Assembly (NCBI GenBank): GCA_022925895.1
Contig: JAKSYS010000290.1
Coordinates: 1-64,000, forward strand
Length of the DNA: 64,000 nt
Source: Fragilaria crotonensis
Lineage: Eukaryota; Bacillariophyta; Fragilariophyceae; Fragilariales; Fragilariaceae
Direction: 5' to 3'
The position numbers and the translations under genes are program-made. Below the pieces are notes generated by a model. That model was not told where the DNA came from. It worked only from the letters and a program-made list of their open reading frames with translations, and did no database searches. Within the stretch, counting starts at the first letter, position 1; the number at the start of each line of letters is the position of its first letter. Shown piece by piece: positions 21,413-33,226 of the stretch.

Positions 21413-21822
21413 TCTTGATCGATTCTTTATTTTATGGAGTAGTAGTCTCAGGGTGAATTGGAAGTAGGAACGAATTAAGACAATTGCGTAGAAATACAAT
21501 TTCGTTTGGTGTAGCTCAAAGCAGTTCCTGAACCAGATGTTCCGTTCGTATTCACTAATCCGCACTGCCATTCCAAATACCGATCCGTGAAGTATTGGCC
21601 TTCATAGAACGCATGCTCTCTACTAGCGCGAATAGCTTGTCTAAATTATGTTGCTGAATCTATATCCTATTGTTCGTTTGATGCGTCTGGATCTGCATGT
21701 CTTTGTGTGGATTTTTGTCCTCGGTTGACAGCGACGTTGGGTGTCGATTGGTTGCAGATCCTTTCTGTGTTCGCTCCATATCACGCTCAGTTCAGTTCCT
21801 ACCATTCGTCGCTCTTGTTGGA
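21413..21822. other. Spacer between convergent genes
   Basis: Convergent 3' ends. Nothing beyond short frames without domains. Confidence 0.45.
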
Positions 21823-24800
21823 CTACAAAACCATCGCTCCATCTTCTGCAGTAGTGACGTCTTGTCCAATTCCGAGCGCTTTCAGCTCCGCAGCTCTGCG
21901 TGCTTGCTGTTCTTGCAACTTTTGCCTGGAGCTTCGTTGATTCCACATTTCTAACAATTCGGCCTCGCGCTCTGCTGCTATCTTGGCAAGTTCCTCCTCT
22001 GATAGCAATGGCAAAGGAGGCTTCTCGGGCTCCTCCACGGTGTCAGGTGATGAATCCTCTTCTTCTTTTTTCTTTCGTTGCAGATCGGCCAAAGCTGCGA
22101 GTTCTGCTGCAGCTTGCGCCTTGAATCGATCGGCCTTCGGGGTAGCAATTCCGCTGTTGAATTGTTCCACAACGCTCCTCCGGTTGACGGCCTGCGGGGA
22201 TGTCTGCAAGGCCTGCAGCTCCGCGGCGGCCTGCGCCTTGAATCGCTCAGATGCCGACCTCGACTTGCTGGCTTGAAACGCTCCAACCACATTCTTCAAG
22301 CTGCTGTGACCCTGTGCTCGCAATGCCTCCAACTCTGCGGCTTCTCGGGACTTGAAACGCTCAGAATGAGGACTCGAAACAGTTCCGAAAGCCTCAGTTA
22401 CATCACCCAAGCTTCTGTTACTCTTTCCTGAGCGCAACGCTTCCAATTCGGCTGCCTCCCGGGACTTGAAGCGTTCGCTTCTAGGGCTCGACATGTTACC
22501 GGTGAACACCTGGGTAATATCTTTCAGACTGCCCTGACCTTTGGCTCGCAAAGCCTCCAGCTCTGCTGCCTCGCGGGACCTGAAGCGATCGGCTCTAGAG
22601 CCGGAGACATCACTGGCTTTGGTATCATCGGATAGAGATCTTGCGCTCGAAGCAAGCTGCTTCAGTGCATTTAATTCAGCGGCAGTCTGAGAATTTATAC
22701 CATGGGAAGGAGAACTAGCATTTGCATGATCAATTCCCTCAGTGGATTCCTGCGCCTCGACCGCCTTCCTTTCCTTCAAGGCGGCGAGTCTGGCATTCGT
22801 ACGAGATCTCGTCGAATCCATACTGTCACTTGAAGGGTTGGCGGTGTACTCCTTGACGGCGTTCACTCTTGGTGAGTGCTCCTTCAACGCAGCAAGTTCA
22901 CTTTCAGTGCGAGATCTGAAGGAATCGACGCTGTCGCTTTACTCCAGCATTGTATGCATCTATTGGATTTGCACTGCGTGTTTGTTCTTTCAGTGCAGCC
23001 AGCTCGGCCTCGGTACGAGAGCGAAAGGCGGTTACTGATGATGCGCTACCACTCGTCTCTCCGGAATCCTTCACCATTGCCGCGCCTTTCATGCTTCCAC
23101 CAAGTTCCTTGAGTGCTGCCAGCTCAGCGTCCGTGCGAGCTCGAAAGCTTTCAGACCCGTCACCCTTAAGAACGCTGTCAAAAGTATTCGCTACCTCCTT
23201 TCTACTACTCTGAAGTTCCTTAAGCGCGGCAAGTTCGGCTTCGTTTCGGGACCTGAAGGGGTCAGAGCTGTCGCTCTTTAATCCAGAAGAATACGAAGCG
23301 ACAATGCCTTTGGTCTCAGTCTGCTCCTTGAGCGCGGCCAGCTCGGCTTCGGTACGAGATCGGAAATCTTGAGAAGTATCGCTTTCGAGACTAGCCGTGC
23401 ACGCGACGGCGAGGTTTCGCGTGCTAGCTTGCTGCTTGAGCGCTGCGAGCTCAGCTTGAGTACGTGAGAGGACTGTGGACGACTCGTCATGACTGAGACT
23501 GGGGTCGATCACTTGAGTGATCTTGTTCGGGCTGTCACCAATGGCAGCACTCACAACCGACGATTGCTCCTTCAAAGCAGCAAGTTCACTTTCAGTGCGA
23601 GATCTGAAAGCGTCGACATTATCGCTCTTCAGTCCAGCAGTGTACACGTCCGCTGGATTTGAAGTGCGTGTTTGCTCCTTCAGCGCAGCTAACTCGGCTT
23701 CGGTGCGAGAGCGAAACGCTTCAGAAGAATCACTCGAAATGCCAGAGTTGTATAGCGAAGCTACGTCTCTCATGCTGCCACTGACCTCCTTGAGAGCGGC
23801 TAGCTCGGCTTCGGCCCGGGTTCTAAAACTGTCGGTACGATTTTCACCCTTAAGCCCTGCGTTGTACGAAGCAAAAGAACAGCGGCTGCTAGTCTGTTCC
23901 TTCAATGCCGCCAACTCAGCTTCAGCACGAGACTTGAATGGATTTGTTGCGTCCGCCTTTAGAGAACTTTCTGGCTCCTGCGCAACAACAACAGGTTGCT
24001 CCCTCAAAACGGAAAGCCTTGATTCCATTCGCGATCGCGTTGTTTCGGAATCGTCTTTCTCAGTTGAGGACGCAGATGTGATGACAGGAGGCCCGGTTTC
24101 AGTTCGATCGTGCAACACAGCCAGCTCCGCGGCACCACGCGATCGGAATGCTTCGGTACTATCAGTCTTCAGGGCAGACTCGTATGCTGTTGCCACATCT
24201 CTCATACTAGTGCTGACGGCCTTTAGCTCAGCCAGCTCAGCTTCCGTACGAGATCTGAAAGCGTCCGCCCCGTTACTCTTAAGCCCGGAGTTGTATGCTG
24301 CGACTGGACTTACGACCCTTGTTTGTTCTTTAAGCGCCGCAAGTTCAGCCTCGGACCGAACTCGGAAGGAGTTCGACGCTTCCGTGTCGAGAAGGGCTGT
24401 TGCATTCTTCTCCTTCAAAGCTGCGAGTCGAGCCTCAGTCTGAGATCGTAAGGAATTGGGTTTTCGGCTCTCGGAACCAGTGACGGCAGCAGGCGATGGT
24501 ATTGTTCTGCTCTCCTCCAAGTGCTCACTGTCGACTTCTCCTTCAGGATGGCATGTTCCTGGAATTAGCCGCGCTCTGTACGCGTCGGCATGGTTCGCGC
24601 CGCCAGTGAGTGCCTTGACTGCTGCGAGCTCCTCTTCGGTCCGCGAACGAAAGGCATCAGCACTGTCGCTTTGGAGTCCGGCATTATATGCCTGAACAGG
24701 ATTCGCGCTGCCAACTTGTTCTCTCAATGCGGCCAACTCAGCGTCTGTACGAGACCGAAAGGCTTCCGCGCCGTCGTTCTTGATCCCATCAGTGTAAGCC

Positions 24801-26283
24801 TTGACCGGATTCAGGCTGGCAGTTTGCTCCTTCAGAGCCGCTAGCTCAGCCTCCGTGCGAGATCTAAAGGAATCGGAACTATCACTTGTCGTCGAGGTGG
24901 CGAATGCTTTGAGGGAACGAGTACTAGAACCCTGTTCTTTGAGAGCAGCTAGTTCTGCCTCAGTTCGGGACTTGAATGATTCCGCGCCTTCGCCTTTCAG
25001 TCCAGCGTCATACGCTTGTGCCACTGCTTTCATGTTTCCACTGAATTCCTTTAATTGAGCAAGTTCTGCGTCAGCACGAGATCGCATTCCTTCTGCACCG
25101 TCACTTTTGACTCCTGCATTGTAAGCAGCTGCCGCCTTCGAACCTGCACCCGACAACCCAGCAAGCTCAGCTGCAGTCCTAGATTTGAATGGCGCCGTGC
25201 TATCATTTGAAGTTTCGTCAAGGCTGAGAGCTGCGCCTCCTTCGACTTTCCCCACTTTGCTCTGACGTCGTGTCTCCTGCAAAGCTTGAAGCTCGGCTGA
25301 TGTTCGAGATTGAATAGTGATCAAATCTTTGTTGGGCGACGAGGAGTCACCAAAGGAACTAGTTGTGGCCATTTTCACAGTGGCGTGAACGGGCGACAAG
25401 TCATTGGGCGACTTGATGCGAAAACTCTGGTTCATCTCCTCGGCCTCCTTCTTCTTGCGTTTTTCTTCCTCTTGCCTCAATTTCAAATCCGCAGCCATTC
25501 TTGTTAGCATATTTCCCTCTGTGGGGTTATTGTTACGATATCCGCTTACAAGATCTCTCGCTTCCTGTTTCTTTCGTCTTTGTTCGTCTTGCAAGGCTTT
25601 CATTTCGAAGGCCTGCATTTCAGCTGGAGTCTGCACTACATGGGTGGATGGTCGGGCTAGGGCTTGTCTGGTCAAGCGTTCCTTCTCACGTCGCGCCTTT
25701 TCCTGCGCACGCTGCTGTGCCACAAAATCATGGGAAGAGACAAAGCCACCAGGCGTTGTTGCAATGCTATCGTTGTTGAAACCGGGGCTGCCAATGTCCG
25801 ACGATGACGACGGACTTGGAATATCTATGCCGGTCGGCATAAGGCTTCTCTAGTCTGTCGTTCCTTGTCACGACGTTCCCGTTCCAATGCCCTTTGTTGT
25901 GCAACAAAATCGTTGGGTGACATGATGCCACTTTCGTTTGTGGTGGGCGAGGCGTGTGAATAGAATATCTCTCGTTGCGGCGTCTTGAGAGCTTCCTTGG
26001 TTTCTCGTTCAATATCTTTTCGTTCCCTTTCCTTTGCGCGCTGTTTCATGGCAAAATCAAATGGCGACATAATTCTGTGTATAGAATCATCCTCGTTATC
26101 ATCAATGATAACGTTGACATTTCGACTGCTGGAATTCACTGGCGTGGTGGCGGGTCTGCTCAATGCTTCTCTGGTTTCACGTTCACGTTGCTTGCGTTCC
26201 TTCTCACGTGCCCTCTGCTGCAATGCAAAGTCATGTTGCGATAGGATGGTCCCGTGAAGGGGTTGATTCTGATCACCATCCAT
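21823..26283 (-). CDS. About 1,490-codon repeat protein with roughly 29 SRTEAELAALKE units, two frame changes
   Basis: Three collinear minus-strand frames encode one protein. Its N-terminus (ATG at 26283) has four units of about 28 residues of the type S-x-x-D-F-A-x-Q-Q-R-A-x-E-R-E-R-x-x-x-E-R-x-T-R-E-A-L. The remainder carries about 29 units of 30-36 residues built on RSRTEAELAALKEQ, joined by linkers such as AYNAGLKSDGADAF. The unit is strongly helical and charged, so I infer a long alpha-solenoid or coiled-coil scaffold. I do not recognise the family. No membrane segment, signal peptide or catalytic motif is seen. Near the C-terminus the unit drifts to KSREAAELEALR and KAQAAAELQAL. The frame shifts at about 25828-25840 (after EALCRPA) and about 22935-22943 (after NAGVK); on both sides the repeat continues in register, so these look like single indels rather than introns. 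The end is at AEDGAMVL. Confidence 0.72.
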
Positions 26284-27325
26284 TTTGACCTGCCTCTGCT
26301 GGAATTGTTGTTTGCTGTTTGTTCGTTTGGTTGTTGTTGTGCGGATCTACTACGCGAGATTCTTGAATGTTGGATGTGGATGTGTCATGGAAGTCTCTAC
26401 GGTCGACGGTATGCATATAATTGTACTGAGTTTGGAGGTCGATTTCAATGACAAAAATGACATTCCACAGTGGGACGTCTGCAGAATGAACTGCAGCATC
26501 GTATATTGAATATGCGGATGTAGATGCAGATACGTGGTTTGAATTTTCCAAAAGATCGCATATGTACTTGAGTGAAATCTGAGAGCTGGTATTCATACGC
26601 AAGTACTACGGTAAGTACTCGAGTTTGTACGTGGTACTTGTACCGTAGTTCATATGTTCATATGCATATCATATGTCATACGAGTACTGTACATTCTGGC
26701 ACCTCCGGCGCAACATTCGAGTACTATGCATACGTACCAGATACATTGTACCTGGTAGAGTACTCCGTAGTACCAGGTATGCATACCTGGTCTTACGTAA
26801 TACTGTATGTCATGCGTCATGCTGTCATGCATCGATGACGATACATGTACATGCTGCCGACGTGCTGCCCTCTACAACCAGTCCGCTGACCGGTGGAGGG
26901 TCGAGCTGTTTAGAACTATACATACAACGTGTATTTTGTATGCATATGCATTACTAGCTAGCATATTTGCTTCGTATGTCATATCCACATGCATCTACTC
27001 GGCGTACGGAGTGCATAGTGTATAGCGTACAGTCGTATAGAGTATCATACTCGTACCGTGCATATGACATACTGTACTTATAATCAGAGCACGAGTACTG
27101 ACTATATGTACTCTGATGTATGGGCATACAGTATCTTTAACGGAGGCGTATCGTACCGCATTCCGAGTACTAGTACCAGTACTGCAAATTTGCAAATACC
27201 AAATACTGCATGTACAGTACACGTACGTCTCAGAATGATTTTGCCATCATGTGATCACGTGCATGGATGCATGCGACTGTCAGCACAAAGCGCAACATTA
27301 TTGATCTTGAACATCATCCAAGATA
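26284..27325. other. Divergent spacer saturated with GTAC-type palindromes
   Basis: This lies between divergent gene starts (26283 minus, 27326 plus), so it should hold both promoters. From about 26590 to 27230 it is almost a patchwork of GTAC, ATGCAT and TACGTA motifs, including the perfect 20-bp palindrome ACCAGGTATGCATACCTGGT at 26772-26791. No gene is supported. Confidence 0.5.
26772..26791. repeat. Perfect 20-bp palindrome
   Basis: ACCAGGTATGCATACCTGGT equals its own reverse complement. It sits within the GTAC-rich divergent promoter region and could be a dimeric binding site, though that is inference. Confidence 0.8.
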
Positions 27326-28466
27326 ATGTCGACGACAGCGACGGACATGTCAAGCAAGGACAAGGTCTATGTCACCCACGCGCCGCCTCCGATAGAATCC
27401 GTAATCACATTGATTAGCCTCGGTACATTCATAATTGCATGCCTCCCTACACGGGAAGCCGTTGATGAAGTGGCAACGATTGGCGTGTTTACGAATCGAG
27501 TTTTCCCACATCTTGTGTCACTTCAATTCTTAATCTACGCTCGCGCAGCGTTTTGTATCCTTGTTTTTTCTGTCACCTTGATCTCCATGATTCCTGGCCA
27601 TGGGTAAGTGTTTTGGGACATGTAAGGAGTTGAGATGTTGTAACCAGGTTGTACCAGTGGTACTCAGTTCATGGTCCGGAGACTCCTCAAACTAAATATG
27701 TTGTGAGCTTTGCGTATGTGTGCCTCGAAAGTATGGTCGACATCTCTAACACATCACCTCCTTTAATTTGATCAGTTGGGTACAGATCACGGCATACTTG
27801 CCAGCTTCCAAACTGCGCAAAACCGAAATAGTCATGGAAGGTATTCGTACACTCTGTCCGTACACAAGCTGGGCTTGGAATCTGCTGGGTGTTAGTTTTG
27901 CCTTGAGCGCCTATATTGCTCATCAAGCTGGTGTGGACGGCAAACAAGATGTACCCCAACCACTGCTCCGAGTTGCGTTCCTTTGCTACGAGATTGCGGC
28001 TCCGTCCGCACTTTTGGTTTCCTTTGTCGTTTCCTACGCCATTTGGCCAAACATTATTCGACAGGGCGCGTCCACGGCAAACATTAAGGCTCCGAGGACA
28101 TTGATTTGGCACAACGCGAACATTATAATGGCACTGGCTGAGACTGTACTCCTCGGTGGCATTCCTGTTAAATTACAACACATGGCTGTGGCTCCCACGT
28201 TTGGGATGGTGTACGTCCTTTTTTCTTGGTCTCTCATGCATTATTGGAAACCATCACAGGGACCGCAATTTCTATACTTTTTCTTTGATACTACGTTGGG
28301 CACGACGTCGACGTATGCCATGATTGGTCTCATGGCCGTCATGTTGGCTTTTTATGGGTTGTTCGCCGTTGCGGACATGTTACTCGACCATTTTGGTGGT
28401 GGCCTAATTCCCCGTCTCTTGTTCGTCATTGCCACATGCACCATGGTGTGTCGCTTCCGGGATTGA
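27326..28466 (+). CDS. Polytopic membrane protein, two exons (FAR-17a/AIG1-like, tentative)
   Basis: Exon 1 is 27326-27603 and exon 2 is 27776-28466, joined across a 172-bp intron that begins GTAAGT at 27604 and ends ..TTGATCAG at 27775. The join keeps frame (..MIPGHG-WVQITAYL..) and gives 322 residues. About six or seven membrane segments are visible: SVITLISLGTFIIACL, FLIYARAAFCILVFSVTLI, SWAWNLLGVSFALSAY, ALLVSFVVSYAIW, FGMVYVLFSWSLMHYW, MIGLMAVMLAFYGLFAV and LLFVIATCTMV. The stretch IWHNANIIMALAETVLLGG before a YVLFSWSLMHYW helix recalls the FAR-17a/AIG1 layout (H-N.., then Y..W), a family of membrane lipid hydrolases that uses Thr and His. I cannot place the catalytic pair with certainty, so the family name is tentative. 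The splice prediction is strong because exon 1 would otherwise end at a stop inside GGGTAAGT. Confidence 0.78.
27604..27775 (+). other. Spliceosomal intron
   Basis: GTAAGT donor, pyrimidine-rich ACCTCCTTTAATTTGATCAG acceptor, 172 bp. It is removed in frame from the membrane protein gene and is the clearest intron in the window. Confidence 0.85.
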
Positions 28467-28494
28467 ACATCATATCGTTGGCAATTGTATTGTA

Positions 28495-29140
28495 CTATAA
28501 ATCTGCAAATGTATCGACAAGGCTTGCAGAGCCAGTTCGTTGTGGTTGGTGTTGTTGTGCGACGTAGAGTTGGTGCAACACAGCCTTGCCGACCAGGGGG
28601 CGAAACGTTTCGGTCGTAACTTGGATCCAGACTGTTGCGTGGTTGATAAGGGCGGCTATACCTGTGGTTTGTGCATTTCTAGCAGGAGACTCGACCTTCG
28701 TTGGTGATGCGTCAAGATAGGCTTGAGAGAGTTGTAGCTTTAGACATGATGTTTACGTTGTGGGTTGATTCTTGGTGCTGCTGATCTCATCATTAGGCTC
28801 CAATTTGTGCGACCCAGCTTCTTTTTATGCTGGAATGCGCCGCCCACATCGCTCCAACTGGAACAGGAAACGTACTCAGAATATACACGCATTGATGGCA
28901 CGTACACACTTCGGCAGATTTCCGTTCGGTGGTGACTTGATGCCTGGTCGCTCAGATCAACTGCGATTTGTGAGTATTGAGGCAAGCAATGCCTGCCTTA
29001 GGGTTGGTAACTCCTCGTCGGGTGGCAGCTTCATTATTGGCAGCAGGTTCCAAAGCGACAGCATTCAAGTATAGGTTTTCCAGCAACCGTGGCGCATAGT
29101 TTCGACTAAGAAGAGTAGCTGGGTGCTTGACTACTGTCAC
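28495..29140 (-). pseudogene. Unrecognised protein-like frames, possibly one broken or multi-exon gene
   Basis: Three successive minus-strand frames read like real protein but do not join. 28952-29140 contains HPATLLSRNYAPRLLENLYL. 28740-28985 contains CSSWSDVGGAFQHKKKLGRT. 28495-28752 is open without an ATG and contains AYLDASPTKVESPARNAQT, then INHATVWIQVTTETFRPLVG. The composition is balanced and hydrophobic residues are spaced as in a folded protein, unlike the antisense frames. I do not recognise the family. Small introns or indels could connect the frames. It is convergent with the membrane protein gene, ending only about 30 bases from its stop. Confidence 0.35.
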
Positions 29141-29702
29141 CTTTCACCTTCCATCTGCACTGTTGATAGTACTTTACAGTACTCTGGGGCAGTAGCTATG
29201 ACATAGTAGAGGAGTTTGTTGAGTAGTATCAATATGCATACGGATGTTCACTTGTCCTAGCGTTCTATCATACTCCGTATGTATTTTCTGTAGAAAACGA
29301 CAATTGTGTTCCACGAAGTCACAGTCATGTTTCGAATGGTAACGAATGACTTCATTTCATTGACGTGACTGTCCGAAGTCACAAATGTAGTACTCCAGTC
29401 TACATGCTATGTCCTTCGAAAGGACTATGAACATACCACTATAGATCAGTAATGAGTACGTATATGTCGCGTTGAAGTACTTGTACTCGGATAGGAAGCC
29501 AGCGTAAGAACCTCGGTGTGCGGGGTTCGCACAGCTGGATTTACTCGCTTGGCAGACATGTCGAACAGGCACATGACCTATGCAAAACCCTGTCATGCAA
29601 TGAAATGGCCCACGGTTTAATGAACCTCATGAAAAGTTGCATCGAACGAAATAATCTTACTCCCTCGCACCTGCATCAGAGGGGATCCAGCGAAGACACG
29701 GG
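29141..29702. other. Spacer upstream of the glycosyltransferase gene
   Basis: No gene supported. It contains TGTAGTACTCCAGTCTACA (29386-29404), an imperfect palindrome, and other GTAC motifs. Confidence 0.4.
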
Positions 29703-31150
29703 ATGAGGCCAATAGCACTATGGGGCGGCATTGGGATTTTGTCGGTTCTGTTGCTTGATTTGTTGGTGGCTTTTGTTGTGGAAAGAGATTCCTTGTTGAA
29801 TCGTATGATGACTAGAACCTACGCTAGGGATGAAAAATTTGCGCATCCAGAACAACTCAGGACATATTCGCAACGCGAGATCGGTAATATGGCACCGAAT
29901 ATGAGAACCTTTCACCCAAGATTGCTTGTCTTCAACGGTGAAGTGTTTGAGGTCTACAATCTCAATCACAAGCGTTCCGTATACATGGACACACCTTACT
30001 GTGGGCGTTGCGGGAAATGATACCACTCTTGGTCCACGCTCTCATGGAAGTAAATCCATCAAGATTCCAGCCAGGTCAGCCAGTCTTCCAGTTGCTTTTC
30101 TCCGATGGCGACTCATTCGTCTCGGACTGTGTGACGCATGGGAAATGTAATGTCGATGAATTTGCCCCGCTGCTCCTGTTCGGATCGGCTCCTGTCGACC
30201 CTACCGAGTTGCCCACTGTCAAAGCGTTCCCACATTGGTTTTATTTGACTTGTTTGTATAAGTACAAGATACATGGCGTCAATAAGTGCGATTGGTCTGA
30301 ACCAATTGATCGCACAATAGCGTGGGATGACCTTGTGAATCAAATCATGTGGCGAGGCACAGATTTTTCATTCCTATCGAATTACAAGCAGTTCCAGTTC
30401 AAGGGAGCTCGTTCGATACATCTTCCTAGCTCAACAAGCAAGTTGGAAAACGCAAGGATTCTAATGGAGCATTGGAACGACCTCAGCCCAAGATGGCGGG
30501 CTGTAGCAATGTCAGTGTTGGCCGAAGCAGAAAATGAGCCTTGGATCGATGCCAAGTTTGTGGGTTCCTTCGGTATTCATGTTCACCAAAATCTCTCAGC
30601 GCACGGGGTTGAAGTTAGGGCATCAGAGACAACGACCCCGACCGAAATGTCAATATACAAGTATCAGATTGATTTGGGAGGTGGCGGTGGGACGACGTGG
30701 CGCGGAACCCTGAGCAAATTGGGCATGCCAGGGGTATTGCTACACCATGAAACACTAACCAAAGATTGGTTCTTTGATGATATGAAACATTGGGAACATT
30801 TCATTCCAGTTCATTGGTCACTAGTTGATTTGAGAGAAAAATTTAACTGGGTACAACAAAATCCGGCCCAAGCCAAGAGAATCGCGGAAGCTGGGAGCAA
30901 ACTATTCGATGAATTCATGGAAGAACCATACATGGCAAGATTGTACAACGAACTCTTTGTTGAATATCTTGGCAAGGTTGTTGATGCGTACGTTCCCTCT
31001 GACCTTCCATGGAGTAAGGCGAAGTGGGAATATCGAAGCCGTGGTTTTTCACTGGTTCTTATTGCCTCCTGCAATGACTATGATTGCCTCACGTTCACTG
31101 AAACAATGCCAGATGTACGACCGCATCATTTGAAGGCAACGAGTTTCTGA
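29703..31150 (+). pseudogene. GT90/CAP10-like glycosyltransferase, one frame change
   Basis: The ATG at 29703 starts a type II membrane topology: a short cytoplasmic end, then one hydrophobic anchor (LWGGIGILSVLLLDLLVAFVV). The luminal part continues to VYMDTPYCGR. At about 30005-30010 the frame changes by one base; the next frame (LREMIPLLVHAL..) runs to 31150 and starts from no ATG, so the two belong together, about 480 residues in all. In the second part the GT90/CAP10 (POGLUT/KDELC-like) hallmarks are recognisable: WRGTDFSF, then NARILMEHWNDL, KYQIDLGGGGGTTWRGTL, then LLHHETLTKDWFFD and HFIPVHWSLVDL. These enzymes transfer xylose, glucose or related sugars in the ER/Golgi. The acceptor here is unknown. 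The rest of the frame is undamaged, so an assembly indel or recent mutation is likely. Confidence 0.78.
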
Positions 31151-31378
31151 ACGAAATTGACGGTGGGAGATCGCTATTGTTCTGATGCGAGTGAATCTTC
31201 TCAGCTGCGTACATCATTTACACGTCCAAAACCCTTAATCGAAAAATTGTTTTCTTGCTCAACTCTAACTGCATTCCGGTCATGTCACTAATAGTCGATG
31301 GGTGGCGAGCGTTACAGTGTAGACTGCAGACCATCAAGGCTCCCACAATGTGACCCCCATCCCAACACCCAGGACTAT

Positions 31379-32275
31379 TGATATGGTTCGGGTTAACGGA
31401 ACCTGTCGACGCGCATGTCGGCATAGGGTTCAGGTTAAGAACCAGGACGTAACCGTTACGGGGTACGCCCCCAGTAGGTAAGTGTCTAGTACGACACTGA
31501 CTACTGCTTAGTGTGTCTATAAACGGTACAGCAATACAATGCTGTCTACCGCTACAGACAACGATACGTATACTATCTGTCGGTCTATCGCTACATAAAT
31601 GTGCGAGGGACTGACTAGTATTAATATCGCTTTGGTCATAGTGGGCACTGTCTAATAGTTTATCGTTATGTACGGTAACGATAGACTCAGACGTGCACGG
31701 ACTATGGCCGGGCAGAGGAAGTGATGTGCAAAAAGTACTGCTGTACTGATTGCCGTGTTGTGTGCTGTCGTAATAGTGAGTACCGTCGTACTGACTACTG
31801 ATATATGTACAGTATGGTGAGGTTGACAATTTGACGACCGGCGGTAAAAATTCGTCATGGTCAATTTCATTCATGTTGTGCAAATATGTGCAGTATGTGC
31901 AGAAAAGGTAAGTGGCACTAAAAATGAATTATTTCGACAATTGTGAGAAGAGTGAGGAGGTGCAAGGGATGAGAGGTCTGAGAGAAGGGAGTGTTCCTTT
32001 GGAACAATGAGGAACACTCCTCGTTTCTCGGAGACGTCGTTTCGTGTCGCGGCGTGGTCGTCCGTATACGAGGCGTTGAGTCTCGTTTGAAAATGAGTGT
32101 TCAATCTCATGGGATGAGATGAACATGAATTTGAATCGACGAGAGTTTTGATTCCAGTCGTGCAGTGTCGCACTGGTTACTGGAGCACGGATGTAACGTT
32201 TTACTGTGCACACGGGCGACAGTTAGGGATCGGGATAGATGTAAAAATATGTAGGGCGATACTGGAAGTCTGTCA
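31379..32275 (-). repeat. LTR, left copy (3' LTR in element sense)
   Basis: 897 bp, matching 36471-37023 joined to 38228-38571 almost exactly in the same orientation. Bounded by the target duplication on the left and the purine tract on the right. Confidence 0.92.
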
Positions 32276-32286
32276 CCCCTCTTGAA

Positions 32287-33057
32287 TCAAATCTCTGTTG
32301 ATTTCTGATGTTGTAGCATTTGCTTTGGAAACATACAGAATCTTTTGATCTGAAGATTGTTTTTTTTTTTTTGGTGAGACTTGCATTTTTTTGGGAATGT
32401 CTGTGAAGTGTGATTCACAAGGTTTTCAGTGTAGTTGATGTGTAGTGTGTCTTGTTGTTGGCCTGTATGGAGATATTGGAACTGATGGTTAGAAATCATT
32501 GAGTTATACTCTGTTGATTGCCATCTGCTCAGGGTGTCAATATCAGGCCATGAAGTAACTGGTTTTGGGCAGTTGAAGTTGCCCTGGTCATTGCAGGATG
32601 CAATGTATGCTTGATGGTGAAAAGCATGTGATTGAGATGGAATTGAATCAGTGATGTAATAAGCACGTTGGTTGTGGGGTGCGGTTTCATCATTGTTTGG
32701 ATTTGTGTTTGGGAGTCCTCCGTGGTTGCTGTTTTGTGATCTGTTGACGGTTATGCATCGATTAGCATAGTGGCCAAGTTGTCCACAATTGTAGCATGTA
32801 ATATTTGCAGCATTGGGTGAGCTGAAATTATCTGGAGGACGCCTTTGATTTGCATTGTTTGAAGAATTTTGTCTGAAATGAGGTCTTGTGTTGCGATGTT
32901 GCTTTTGAAAAGGCTGAGGCTGTTGCATTGCAATACTGCAATCATTGTCATTGTTTTGTCTTCTTGGATGCTGTGCAGAGGCCAGAGTGTTTGTTTGATT
33001 TTCAACTTCTTGATGTGGTGGCCTGTTATTGTTTTTGGCTGCATTTGGTTGCATCAT
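32287..33057 (-). other. Gag-like frame with CCHC zinc knuckle
   Basis: This Gln/Asn/His-rich frame contains CYNCGQLGHYANRC, a C-x2-C-x4-H-x4-C nucleocapsid knuckle (about 32755-32800). Such knuckles bind the element's RNA in virus-like particles. It lies in the LTR element next to the 3' purine tract, downstream of the longer gag-like frame. Confidence 0.75.
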
Positions 33058-33226
33058 TGAAGAACTGGTGAAGGCTTGGTGCTGTTGATGTGGTGGAAAA
33101 TCATCATAAGTTGTGCCTTGATGTTGAAAAGGCAGACTTGATGAAGGTTGGTGTGCAGAATTTGCATGTTGGTTGTAATTGTGCTGGTTTTGGGAAGGAG
33201 AGTAAGTCCACAGGAATCATCAATAT

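Noticed and set aside
23517-24443. Plus-strand 308-residue Ser/Ala-rich frame
   Set aside because: Antisense of the SRTEAELAALKE repeats. The repeat avoids stops on the other strand, so long shadows arise.
31218-31883. Minus-strand 221-residue frame at the left LTR
   Set aside because: It is LTR sequence running into the flank; the same frame is seen in the other LTR.
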